Below are positions 45,224 to 53,018 of a DNA stretch of 64,000 nucleotides, piece by piece; the stretch's first letter is position 1; the number at the start of each line of letters is the position of its first letter. The position numbers and the translations under genes are program-made. This DNA comes from Corynebacterium yonathiae. Lineage in GTDB: Bacteria > Actinomycetota > Actinomycetes > Mycobacteriales > Mycobacteriaceae. Location of the stretch: assembly GCF_027570195.1 (NCBI RefSeq), contig NZ_JAKMUZ010000004.1:1-64000 (forward strand), read 5' to 3'. Under the pieces are notes generated by a model. It saw only the letters and a program-made list of their open reading frames with translations. It did not search any database and had not been told where the DNA came from.

Positions 45224-46747
45224 TCATCCAATGTCCTCTATGGAAACTTGCCTCGTGAGTTTTATCCGCGAGCAGAAATCTTCATCATGGCTCACCACCA
45301 GCAATGCGCCCCGATATTTTTTCAATACCGAGACCAGCCAATCAACAGTTGAAATATCAATGTTGTTGGTCGGCTCATCGAGCATTAGCAATTGCGGTGC
45401 CGGATCCGCCAAAAGCACTCTGGCGAATTCCGCCCTAAACCTTTCGCCTCCCGAAAGGGTCCCTGTCAACGCATGAACCGAGTCAGATTGAAACAACAAC
45501 TGAGCAAGCTGATCGCGGATAAACTGCGGTTCCTCTTGTGGATTCGCGTTGGTAACCACGTCCCACACGCTGAGAGAATGGTCTAACTCAATTCGTTGAC
45601 GTAAGTACCCTGAGTTGTCGATAACGTAGCCTGCTTCACCTGAGTTAATTCGGTTTAAGAGCGTGGTTTTTCCACTTCCATTTGGTCCTGACAAGCGCAC
45701 GCGTTCTGGGCCAACAATCGATAGCCCGGGCACCGAAATAACCCGCTTTCCTTCTGGCAGCTCAGTTCGTGGCAGCTCGATATACACCGAGTCATCATCT
45801 CGTATGTTTCGCTCAGCTCGAGTTATAGAGCGTTGGGCTGCTTCGACTGCGCCCGAATGCAGCCGCGCTCTGCGTGATGCCGTCTTTTCGGCGCGCTGTT
45901 TATCAAGTTTCATCGTCATGCCAGGTTTGCGTTTCGACTCTGCGAACTTCCTTCCTCGGCGCGCATCACGCGCAATCCGCGTTTGCATTGCTTGTTGTTC
46001 GCGCAGTTGCTGCTTATAAGTCGCTTTGGCGGTAGATACTGCCTTTTGAGCAGCTTCCTGTTCTGCATCAATTGTGGCAAGGTAAGCGGAATAATTGCCT
46101 TGGAAGAAGCGTAGGTTCCCATCCCTTAGCTCCGCTACCTCGGAAACTACATCCAACAGGTCTTTGTCATGGCTTACCACTAACACCGGCGCCGCGGCAT
46201 TTACCAACATATCTTTCAGATGTTTCTTTGCAGCTCCGTCGAGGTTATTGGCCGGTTCATCGAGGATAATGAAATCTGGCTCGGACAAGAACACCGCCAC
46301 CAAAGCGACGCGGACCGCTTCCCCTCCAGAGAGGCTTTCGATAGGGCGGTCCAACGGGATATCCAATCCAGCGGCAGAAAGGGCAGCGGTAATGCGCTCA
46401 CCGACGTCCCATTGCTCCCCAATTAACTCATAGAGTTCGGGGTCATACTCGCCAGCTTCGACTGCGGCAATCGCTGCAAGCACTTGGGTAACACCGAAGA
46501 TGTCTGCTACTACATCATTTTCATTCCAAGCAAGATCTTGTGGCAGGTACGCTACCGAATCCGGCTTTTCCACCGTTCCGGCAGTAGGCAAGATATGTCC
46601 AATGATGAGGTTTAACAGAGTTGTCTTCCCGGCACCATTATCCCCAATTAGCGCAGTTAAAGGGCCAGAAAAGGCACCGTTTAGGCCACTGAAGCAGGTT
46701 GTGCCATCGGGCCATACTAGAGAAAGGTCGTTCAATAAAATAGGCAT
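45224..46747 (-). CDS. ABC-F family ATP-binding protein, possibly ribosome-protecting
   Basis: A 507-residue soluble protein with two ABC domains and no membrane part, the ABC-F layout. The first has GDNGAGKTTLLNLIIG, SLSGGEAVRVALVAV and FIILDEPANNLDG; the second has GPNGSGKTTLLNRI, LSGGERFRAEFARVLL and LLMLDEPTNNID. The linker (about residues 220-310) is Lys/Arg-rich. Some ABC-F proteins displace antibiotics from ribosomes. The DNA has more A and T than its neighbours, and a tiny leader ORF with a hairpin lies upstream. These suggest acquired, inducible resistance, but housekeeping ABC-F function cannot be excluded. Confidence 0.82.
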   Translation of the reverse strand: MPILLNDLSLVWPDGTTCFSGLNGAFSGPLTALIGDNGAGKTTLLNLIIGHILPTAGTVEKPDSVAYLPQDLAWNENDVVADIFGVTQVLAAIAAVEAGEYDPELYELIGEQWDVGERITAALSAAGLDIPLDRPIESLSGGEAVRVALVAVFLSEPDFIILDEPANNLDGAAKKHLKDMLVNAAAPVLVVSHDKDLLDVVSEVAELRDGNLRFFQGNYSAYLATIDAEQEAAQKAVSTAKATYKQQLREQQAMQTRIARDARRGRKFAESKRKPGMTMKLDKQRAEKTASRRARLHSGAVEAAQRSITRAERNIRDDDSVYIELPRTELPEGKRVISVPGLSIVGPERVRLSGPNGSGKTTLLNRINSGEAGYVIDNSGYLRQRIELDHSLSVWDVVTNANPQEEPQFIRDQLAQLLFQSDSVHALTGTLSGGERFRAEFARVLLADPAPQLLMLDEPTNNIDISTVDWLVSVLKKYRGALLVVSHDEDFCSRIKLTRQVSIEDIG

Positions 46748-46769
46748 GCTTAAATCCGTTCTTCCTTTG

Positions 46770-46788
46770 GTGTTTTAGGCGAAAACAC
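46770..46788 (-). promoter_or_regulatory. Hairpin in the ABC-F leader (possible attenuator)
   Basis: GTGTTTT (46770-46776) and AAAACAC (46782-46788) form a perfect 7-bp stem with a 5-nt loop on the leader RNA. It overlaps the last codons and stop of the 8-codon leader ORF and ends next to the AAAGGAAG site of the ABC-F gene, so ribosome stalling in the leader could change access to it. Confidence 0.5.
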
Positions 46789-46801
46789 GACGGATGAGCA
46801 C
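46775..46801 (-). CDS. 8-codon leader peptide upstream of the ABC-F gene
   Basis: GTG-initiated ORF of eight codons, read as M-L-I-R-R-V-F-A, stop. It has a strong AAAGGAG ribosome site 6 nt before the GTG (46808-46814). It lies 27 nt upstream of the ABC-F start and overlaps the hairpin at 46770-46788. Leader peptides of this size drive drug-induced stalling in front of many erm and ABC-F genes. No antibiotic class is implied by the peptide, and coding is inferred. Confidence 0.5.
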   Translation of the reverse strand: MLIRRVFA

Positions 46802-46868
46802 TGCCTACTCCTTTCACCGACAACAATTGCTCTCAAAAGCATAACAGCTTCAAGCTGCAAAGAAATGC

Positions 46869-46919
46869 CAAAGCCCCCTTTCCTACCACGCATGAAACGC
46901 GGCAAGTAAGGGGGGCTTA
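46869..46919 (-). terminator. Terminator after glmS
   Basis: AAGCCCCC (46871-46878) and GGGGGGCTT (46910-46918) form the core of a long imperfect stem that also pairs inner parts. Read leftwards it is followed by TTTGGCATTTCTTT. Confidence 0.65.
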
Positions 46920-46940
46920 ACTGGGAACGCTTGGGGTGGA

Positions 46941-48812
46941 TTACTCCACGGTCACGGACTTAGCCAAGTTGCGCGGCTGGTCTACGTCGTAGCCCTTGGA
47001 CTTGGCTACGTGAGCGGCGAAGATCTGCAGCGGCACGGTAGCCAGCAGCGGCTGCATGAGGGTTGGTGCCTTAGGGATGCGGATGACGTGGTTTGCGTAA
47101 TCCTCCACGGCGGTATCGCCTTCTTCCGCGATCACGATGGTAATGGCACCACGGGCGCGGATCTCTTGGATATTGGAGACGACCTTGGAGTGCAAGGAGT
47201 CGCGGCCACGTGGGGATGGCACGATAACGAAGACCGGCTGGCCTTCCTCAATAAGCGCAATTGGGCCGTGCTTGAGCTCGCCGGCGGCAAAGCCCTCGGC
47301 GTGCAGGTAGGCAATTTCCTTTAGCTTTAGTGCGCCCTCGAGAGCCACGGGGAAGCCGACGTGGCGGCCCAAGAAGAGCACGGATTCCGCGTCCTTCATG
47401 GAGTTGGCCAGGTTCGCTACTTGGTCTTCTTCGTCAATGACGTTCTGCACCTTGTCCGGCATGTGGCGTAATTCCGCAAGAACGCTCTGGATCTCATCGG
47501 CAAACATATTGCCGCGCAACTGGGCCAGGTAGAGACCAAGCAGGTAGGTAGCGGTAATCTGCGCCAAGAAAGCCTTGGTGGAAGCCACGGCGATTTCCGG
47601 ACCGGCGTGCGTATAGAGCGCAGCATCAGATTCGCGCGGGATGGACGAGCCCTGGGTATTGCAGATAGCAATAACCTTGGCGCCCTGCTGGCGGGCGTGG
47701 CGCACGGCCATCAAGGTATCCATGGTCTCGCCGGACTGGGATAGCGCAACAACGAGGGTCTTCTCGTTCACAATCGGATCGCGGTAGCGGAATTCGTGAG
47801 CGAGCTCAACCTCGGTAGGAATGCGGCACCAGTGCTCGATGGCATAGCGCGCCACGTGACCGGCGTAGGCTGCGGTACCACAGGCGATGACGATGATCTT
47901 GTCGATGGATTTCAGCACGGTCTCATCGATGCGCAGATCGTCGAGGGTCAGCTGGCCTTGCTCATCGAAGCGACCCAGCAGGGTATCGCGCACAGCAGCG
48001 GGCTGATCGTGGATTTCCTTTTCCATGAAGGAATCAAAGCCGCCCTTTTCCGCGGCGGCGGCATCCCACTTGATCTCAAAAGGTTTGCCCTGTGCAGGGT
48101 TGCCCTCATAGTCGGTGATTTCCACCTCGTCGGCGGTGATGGTAACTACCTGGTCGTTGTCCATCTCCACGGCAGACTTGGTGTAATCGATAAAGCCGGA
48201 GACATCGGAGCCGAGGAAGTTTTCGCCCTCGCCCAAGCCGATAACTAGCGGGGAGTCGCGGCGGGCGGCAACGATGCGATCGGCCTGCTCGGCGTGGATG
48301 GCCAGCAGGGTAAATGCGCCCTCTAGGCGAGCGCAGGTCAGCTGCATCGCCTTGGTCAGGTCACCAGCGGCCTCGTTGTGGAAGACATCGCCCAACAACG
48401 TGGCGGCAACTTCGGTATCGGTCTCCGAGACGAAGTTATAGCCCTTATTCAAAAGCTCGGACTTGAGCTCGGCAAAGTTCTCGATGATGCCGTTGTGCAC
48501 CACGGCCAGCTTGCCGCCATCGACCACGTGCGGGTGCGCATTCAGGTCGGTGGGGCCACCATGGGTGGCCCAGCGTGTATGGCCGATGCCCAACACAGAG
48601 TCAGGCAACGGGCGGGCTGCAATCTCAGAATCCAGCGCAGCGACCTTACCGGCCTTCTTACGCCAGCTGATATCTCCATCGGCGTACATTGCTACGCCAG
48701 CGGAGTCATAGCCGCGGTATTCCAAACGGCGCAGCCCTTCCAGAACTACGTCGAGGGCGAAGTAATCACGGTCACCACCAGCGTGACCAATATATCCAAC
48801 AATTCCACACAT
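46941..48812 (-). CDS. glmS: Glutamine-fructose-6-phosphate aminotransferase (isomerizing)
   Basis: GlmS makes glucosamine 6-phosphate for peptidoglycan and other amino sugars. The 623-residue enzyme has the N-terminal glutaminase with Cys2 (CGIVGYIG), RRLEYRGYDSAG, GHTRWATHG and HNGIIENFAELK, then two SIS isomerase domains (SQSGETMDTLMAVRHARQQGA, and GRHVGFPVALEGALKLKEIAYLHAEGFAAGELKHGPIALIE) and the end DQPRNLAKSVTVE. GlmM, two steps on, is encoded 6 kb to the right. No glmS ribozyme is apparent upstream. Confidence 0.97.
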   Translation of the reverse strand: MCGIVGYIGHAGGDRDYFALDVVLEGLRRLEYRGYDSAGVAMYADGDISWRKKAGKVAALDSEIAARPLPDSVLGIGHTRWATHGGPTDLNAHPHVVDGGKLAVVHNGIIENFAELKSELLNKGYNFVSETDTEVAATLLGDVFHNEAAGDLTKAMQLTCARLEGAFTLLAIHAEQADRIVAARRDSPLVIGLGEGENFLGSDVSGFIDYTKSAVEMDNDQVVTITADEVEITDYEGNPAQGKPFEIKWDAAAAEKGGFDSFMEKEIHDQPAAVRDTLLGRFDEQGQLTLDDLRIDETVLKSIDKIIVIACGTAAYAGHVARYAIEHWCRIPTEVELAHEFRYRDPIVNEKTLVVALSQSGETMDTLMAVRHARQQGAKVIAICNTQGSSIPRESDAALYTHAGPEIAVASTKAFLAQITATYLLGLYLAQLRGNMFADEIQSVLAELRHMPDKVQNVIDEEDQVANLANSMKDAESVLFLGRHVGFPVALEGALKLKEIAYLHAEGFAAGELKHGPIALIEEGQPVFVIVPSPRGRDSLHSKVVSNIQEIRARGAITIVIAEEGDTAVEDYANHVIRIPKAPTLMQPLLATVPLQIFAAHVAKSKGYDVDQPRNLAKSVTVE

Positions 48813-48859
48813 GGTTGCTGATTTTACAGCACCAAGGGCAAAGCTCTAGGCGGGCGGGG

Positions 48860-48870
48860 CGTCGGCAAGC
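48860..48870 (-). repeat. Intergenic copy of the dispersed word GCTTGCCGACG
   Basis: Exact copy in the 94-nt gap between glmS and the FAD/Fe-S dehydrogenase, flanked as GGGGCGTCGGCAAGCGGGGC on the plus strand, the same 13-base core found at 9845-9857. No coding constraint applies. Confidence 0.6.
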
Positions 48871-48906
48871 GGGGCATGACACCCACCCGCTAATGCGCTG
48901 GGAAAA

Positions 48907-51711
48907 CTAGCGCGTCGCCTGCTCCAAAAGTTCCAAAATGTGGTGGTAATCCTCGCCGGTGGCGCGGGTTAGGCCAAGCTCACAGGTGCGGTTGGTCGAG
49001 GCGTGATATTGCGCGCCGATTTCCTTGACTTGCGCTGCCTCGGCGCGGGTAGCAGCCTCTGTAAGCTCCGGGTGGAGCATGCCGCGATCGCCGGCATAAC
49101 CACAGCAATTCCAGTCGGTAGGAATGTGGACCTCAGTCGCCGCGGCGCGGGCTACCGTTTCTAAATCCTCCATCATGCCGAGCTGGAAAGACGAGCAAGT
49201 GGGGTGCACGGTCACGGAAGCGACCGGGTGCTGTACATCGAGCTGCGGCAGGAGGGTATCGGCGGTAAAGCTAATGGCGTCAATGACGGTAATGCCCACG
49301 GATTCCAGCATGTCCTTGAAACCGGCGGTACAGCTGCTGGCATCCACAATAACCGGCAGGCGCGCACCATCAGTGGCCTCCATGACGATATCGCGCACGC
49401 GCTGCTCCATCGCATCGTGGCCGGCCTGCATGCCCTTGGAAGACCATGGTGTACCACAGCAGAGCTTGTCGATGCCCTGCGGAACCTCCAGCGCTACCCC
49501 GGCGCGCTCCAAGAGGGCAATAAAAGAATCGGTCGCGCCCTTGCCACTGCCCTGAGGGCCGAACATGGTGTTTACGCAAGCTGGCAGGTAAATGCCGGTG
49601 GTCTGCGCGTAGCGGTCTCCTACACGCCCAGCCAAGCGGCCGCGGGACTTGCCGCCCTTGCCCAACTCCGGCTGGTATTGCGGCAGGTTATCGGTGCCGA
49701 TGAGGCTGCGCCCCACATCGGTGACCTTCTTGACTAGGTCCGTAGGCAGCAGATGTGCTCCGGTCAGCGCTAGCCCAGCGCCCTGGCTAACGACCTGCCA
49801 ATTTTTGGCGGCAGCGCCCCATAGCTTTTGCTGCGCTGGCTGGGCTTCCTCGCGGCGCAGACGCTTGATGAACTTGCCGGTATCGATGCCTACTGGACAG
49901 GCGGTGCGGCACATCGAATCCACGGCGCAGGTCTCAATACCCATGTATTCATAGGCCTCATCCAGCTCGGCCACGAGTTGGGTATCGCCAGCTTCTTCCG
50001 CGCGCTTGCGGGCGCGGCGCACCACGATGCGTTGGCGTGGGGTAAGCGTGAGGTCGCGCGACGGGCAGACCGGCTCGCAGTAGCCACACTCCACACAGCG
50101 GTCTACTTCCTCTTCCACGGTGGGGTTGAGCTTGATGTTTTTGATATGTGCATCGGGGTCATCGTCCAAGATGACGCCTGGATTCATGGTGTTGGTGGGA
50201 TCGCAAGCACGCTTGAGCTCCTGCATAACCTCATAGAGCTCGTCGCCATACTGACGGCGCACATACGGTGCCATGGCGCGGCCGGTGCCGTGTTCCGCCT
50301 TGAGATTGCCCTCGGCCGAGAGGACCAAGTCCACCATGCCCTCGTTGAAATCGTTATATCGGCCGATGGCGTCATCGCCTTCAAAGCGGTCCGTGAGCAG
50401 GAAGTGAATATTGCCGTCCTTGGCATGGCCGAAAATGACGGCATCGTCATAGCCATAGCGGGCAAAGAGTTCCTGCAGAGAAGAACAGGTATCAGCTAGG
50501 TCTCCCACGGGCACGACGATATCTTCCAATAGAGCGGTCGTCCCGGACGGACGAGCCTCAGCCACCTGGGCATATAGACCCTTTCGGAAGTTCCATGCGG
50601 TATTGCGCGAAGCAGCATCGGCCGAAAAAGCGGCTGGCGATTGCAACGGCAGCTCACGCAAAAGCTGTGAGCCCTTGCCCTCTTTCTCGCGCAATTCTTC
50701 TTCTGCGTCCGCGTGGTACTCAATGAGCAGTGCGGCCTGCTGGTCCACATCGAAACCAGTGATGGCCTGCGGCACCTTATCAAAGCCTTGGCCCACGCGA
50801 ATAGAGGCGGAGTCCATTAGCTCCAGGGTGACCGCCCCGGTATCCAGCAGGGCCGGCAGTGACTTGGTGGCAGCGGTGAGGTCATCAAATACAGCCACCG
50901 TGGTGGTGGTCAGCTTGGAAATCGGCACCGTGCGGAAAACCGCTTCCGCAATGAAGGCCAGGGTTCCTTCCGAACCGATAAGCAGGTGTTCAAAGAGCTT
51001 GACCGGGCTATCGAAATCTAGGAAGGAGTTGAGCCCATAGCCCATCGTGTTTTTCAGCTGGAAGTGGCGGCGGATAATATCCACGGATTCCTGGTTATCG
51101 CGCACGCGGCGCTGCAGGCGGATAAGCGTGTCCACCAGCTCCGGTTCTTGCTCTTGGAACTGCCGGTCTGCGTCCGGATCGGCGGTGTTAATTACGGTGC
51201 CGGTGGGCAGTACAAAGGTCAGCGATTCCAACGTGTTATACGTATTGAGCTCAGTACCACAGGCCATGCCGGAGGAATTATTGGCCACCACGCCGCCGAT
51301 GGTGCAGGCAGACTCGCTTGCCGGATCCGGGCCAAGCTTGCGGTTGCGCAGGCCTAGGCGAGCGTTGACCTGGCGCACGGTCGCGCCGGGCTGAACGCGC
51401 ACGCGCTTTCCTTCATCAAGAACTTCAATGCCGCGGAAATGCTTGCGCACATCCACCAAGTAACCGTCACCGGAGGCTTGGCCTGCCAGGGAGGTGCCGC
51501 CGGAGCGCAGGGTTACCGGAACATTCTGCTGCCGGCCCGCACGGAAGATGGCGGCCACATGCTCGGCGGAGCGAGCTTCAATGACTGCCTTGGGGGTATA
51601 CAGGTAGTGCGAGGCATCGGAGGCATGTGCCACACGATCTATGACCTCGGTCTTTACCTCCATCCCATAACGAGTAGAAAGTCCTTCCACATCAACGACG
51701 CCGGTAGTCAT
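48907..51711 (-). CDS. FAD-linked oxidase with C-terminal Fe-S / CCG domains
   Basis: A 934-residue fusion oxidising a 2-hydroxyacid, as in D-lactate or D-2-hydroxyglutarate dehydrogenases. The N-terminal half is a VAO/FAD domain (PVTLRSGGTSLAGQASGDGYLVDV; CTIGGVVANNSSGMACG; FGHAKDGNIHF). It is followed by two 4Fe-4S motifs (CVECGYCEPVCPSRDL and CAVDSMCRTACPVGID) and cysteine-rich CCG motifs (DKLCCGTPWSS, SSCTAGF, WNCCGYAGDRGM). The frame opens at 51861, but I take the ATG at 51711, before the conserved VVDVEGLSTRYG. Electrons probably go to menaquinone. Substrate unassigned. Confidence 0.85.
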   Translation of the reverse strand: MTTGVVDVEGLSTRYGMEVKTEVIDRVAHASDASHYLYTPKAVIEARSAEHVAAIFRAGRQQNVPVTLRSGGTSLAGQASGDGYLVDVRKHFRGIEVLDEGKRVRVQPGATVRQVNARLGLRNRKLGPDPASESACTIGGVVANNSSGMACGTELNTYNTLESLTFVLPTGTVINTADPDADRQFQEQEPELVDTLIRLQRRVRDNQESVDIIRRHFQLKNTMGYGLNSFLDFDSPVKLFEHLLIGSEGTLAFIAEAVFRTVPISKLTTTTVAVFDDLTAATKSLPALLDTGAVTLELMDSASIRVGQGFDKVPQAITGFDVDQQAALLIEYHADAEEELREKEGKGSQLLRELPLQSPAAFSADAASRNTAWNFRKGLYAQVAEARPSGTTALLEDIVVPVGDLADTCSSLQELFARYGYDDAVIFGHAKDGNIHFLLTDRFEGDDAIGRYNDFNEGMVDLVLSAEGNLKAEHGTGRAMAPYVRRQYGDELYEVMQELKRACDPTNTMNPGVILDDDPDAHIKNIKLNPTVEEEVDRCVECGYCEPVCPSRDLTLTPRQRIVVRRARKRAEEAGDTQLVAELDEAYEYMGIETCAVDSMCRTACPVGIDTGKFIKRLRREEAQPAQQKLWGAAAKNWQVVSQGAGLALTGAHLLPTDLVKKVTDVGRSLIGTDNLPQYQPELGKGGKSRGRLAGRVGDRYAQTTGIYLPACVNTMFGPQGSGKGATDSFIALLERAGVALEVPQGIDKLCCGTPWSSKGMQAGHDAMEQRVRDIVMEATDGARLPVIVDASSCTAGFKDMLESVGITVIDAISFTADTLLPQLDVQHPVASVTVHPTCSSFQLGMMEDLETVARAAATEVHIPTDWNCCGYAGDRGMLHPELTEAATRAEAAQVKEIGAQYHASTNRTCELGLTRATGEDYHHILELLEQATR

Positions 51712-51922
51712 GTACCGCAGCCTGCCTTCCCAGAAATAAAAATAAACGAGTATGTAGTTGCCCACACATTGCACTCCCCTACGCACAGGGGCGCAAGTTA
51801 GGAGGGGCTTAGTAAAGCCTTGCCGCCACACCCGCGACTGAGCTGGATAATGCGCAGACATTTCTCAGCTAAATCCGCACCCTTTCCCGCCTAGCGGGTG
51901 ATCTTCATCTATCCTGGAATGC

Positions 51923-52756
51923 GTGTCTGCGAATTTGAATAAACATCTAGCAACATTGTCGAAGCGTGGCCGCAACCGAGTTCTGGTTGGCGACCTTGAC
52001 TATGCCGGAATCACCGGCAAGGTTTATACCCCTGCGGAGGGCCAAAGCCTGCCCGCCGTGGCCTTTGGCCATGACTGGATGCACAAGATTAAGGATTACC
52101 ACGCTACCCTGCGCCACCTAGCTAGTTGGGGCATCGTCGTGGTAGCCCCCGATTCTGAGACCGGCCCCTTCCCCAACCACCGCAACCTAGCTGCGGATAT
52201 GGAATCCGCGTTGCAGATTGCCGCTGGGGTAAAGCTCGGCGCTGGCAATATTACGGTCTCTCCGGGCAAGCTCGGCATGATTGGCCACGGTATGGGCGGT
52301 GGCACGGCCGTACTTGGCGCTTTGGACAATAAGAAGGTCGCCGCCGTCGCTGCCATTTATCCTTCCATCACCGCACCTTCCGCGGTGCAAGCCGCCCGTC
52401 GCATCAATACCCCGGGCTTGGTCATCGGTGCCGGCAAGGAAGACATTTTCAACGCCGGCAACCCCGCCAAGCTGGCCCATAATTGGAATGGCCCGGTCTG
52501 CTTCCGCGCCATCGACAAAGGCAGCCACGCCGGCTTTACTGAGGATCGCCTGCGCAAGCTGGCAATCGGCACCGCCGCTTTCCAGTCCGGCCCCACCGAA
52601 ATCGCCCGCGGTTTGGTCACCGGCTTCCTGTTAGCCACCCTAAATGACGATTCCACCTACGCCGCCTTTGCAGATCCAGAGGCAAGCGCGAAGAAGGTAG
52701 AAAGCCTGGTGGGCGAAGACTTGGCTGAGCGTGCCGGCGTAACCCGCGACGCCTAA
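51923..52756 (+). CDS. Alpha/beta-hydrolase-fold protein lacking the nucleophile serine
   Basis: A 277-residue protein similar to dienelactone-hydrolase or polyester-hydrolase-like enzymes (LPAVAFGHDWMHKIKDYHATLRHLASWGIVVVAPDSETGPFPNH, GMIGHGMGGGTAVLGAL, DKGSHAGF). At the nucleophile elbow, relatives have GHSMGG, but this reads GHGMGG, so the catalytic Ser is Gly. The acid (GAGKEDI region) and the His (GSHAGF) remain. It may be a catalytically changed or binding-only member. GTG start, TATCCT -10 box 7 nt upstream. Occupies the Rv3438 position of mycobacteria. Confidence 0.82.
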   Translation: MSANLNKHLATLSKRGRNRVLVGDLDYAGITGKVYTPAEGQSLPAVAFGHDWMHKIKDYHATLRHLASWGIVVVAPDSETGPFPNHRNLAADMESALQIAAGVKLGAGNITVSPGKLGMIGHGMGGGTAVLGALDNKKVAAVAAIYPSITAPSAVQAARRINTPGLVIGAGKEDIFNAGNPAKLAHNWNGPVCFRAIDKGSHAGFTEDRLRKLAIGTAAFQSGPTEIARGLVTGFLLATLNDDSTYAAFADPEASAKKVESLVGEDLAERAGVTRDA

Positions 52757-52760
52757 GGCT

Positions 52761-53018
52761 TTAGCCCCGCCGCAGCACAGATTGCACCTGCCCCGACGCG
52801 TTTCGTGAGCGCGCCGGGGCAGCGTCATATCTAGGCCTTTGTGCTACCGCTTGCCGACGTCCCACCTGTCCCCGTTCCCTTCGCGCCTCCTGCATGGCCT
52901 TATCTGCGGATTTTTCAAGCTCGTCTTGCGCTTTTGCTAGCGTTTTCTCAAATTCCAGCAGGCGTTTAGCCGTCCTTTCCCGAAAGCCCTGCGCAAACTC
53001 CGCAAAATCATTATTCAT
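52761..53018 (-). CDS. Small basic coiled-coil protein, third gene of the PEP-rich operon
   Basis: An 85-residue protein: MNNDFAEFAQGFRERTAKRLLEFEKTLAKAQDELEKSADKAMQ is a helix likely to form a coiled coil, and the rest is Arg-rich and probably disordered. It starts at the TAATG that ends the preceding PEP-rich gene and so is translated with it. No family is recognised. It could be a chaperone-like or DNA/RNA-binding partner. It contains a GCTTGCCGACG word at 52849. Confidence 0.65.
   Translation of the reverse strand: MNNDFAEFAQGFRERTAKRLLEFEKTLAKAQDELEKSADKAMQEARRERGQVGRRQAVAQRPRYDAAPARSRNASGQVQSVLRRG

Noticed and set aside
48813-48906. A glmS ribozyme upstream of glmS
   Set aside because: The gap is short and shows no pseudoknot-forming glmS ribozyme core.
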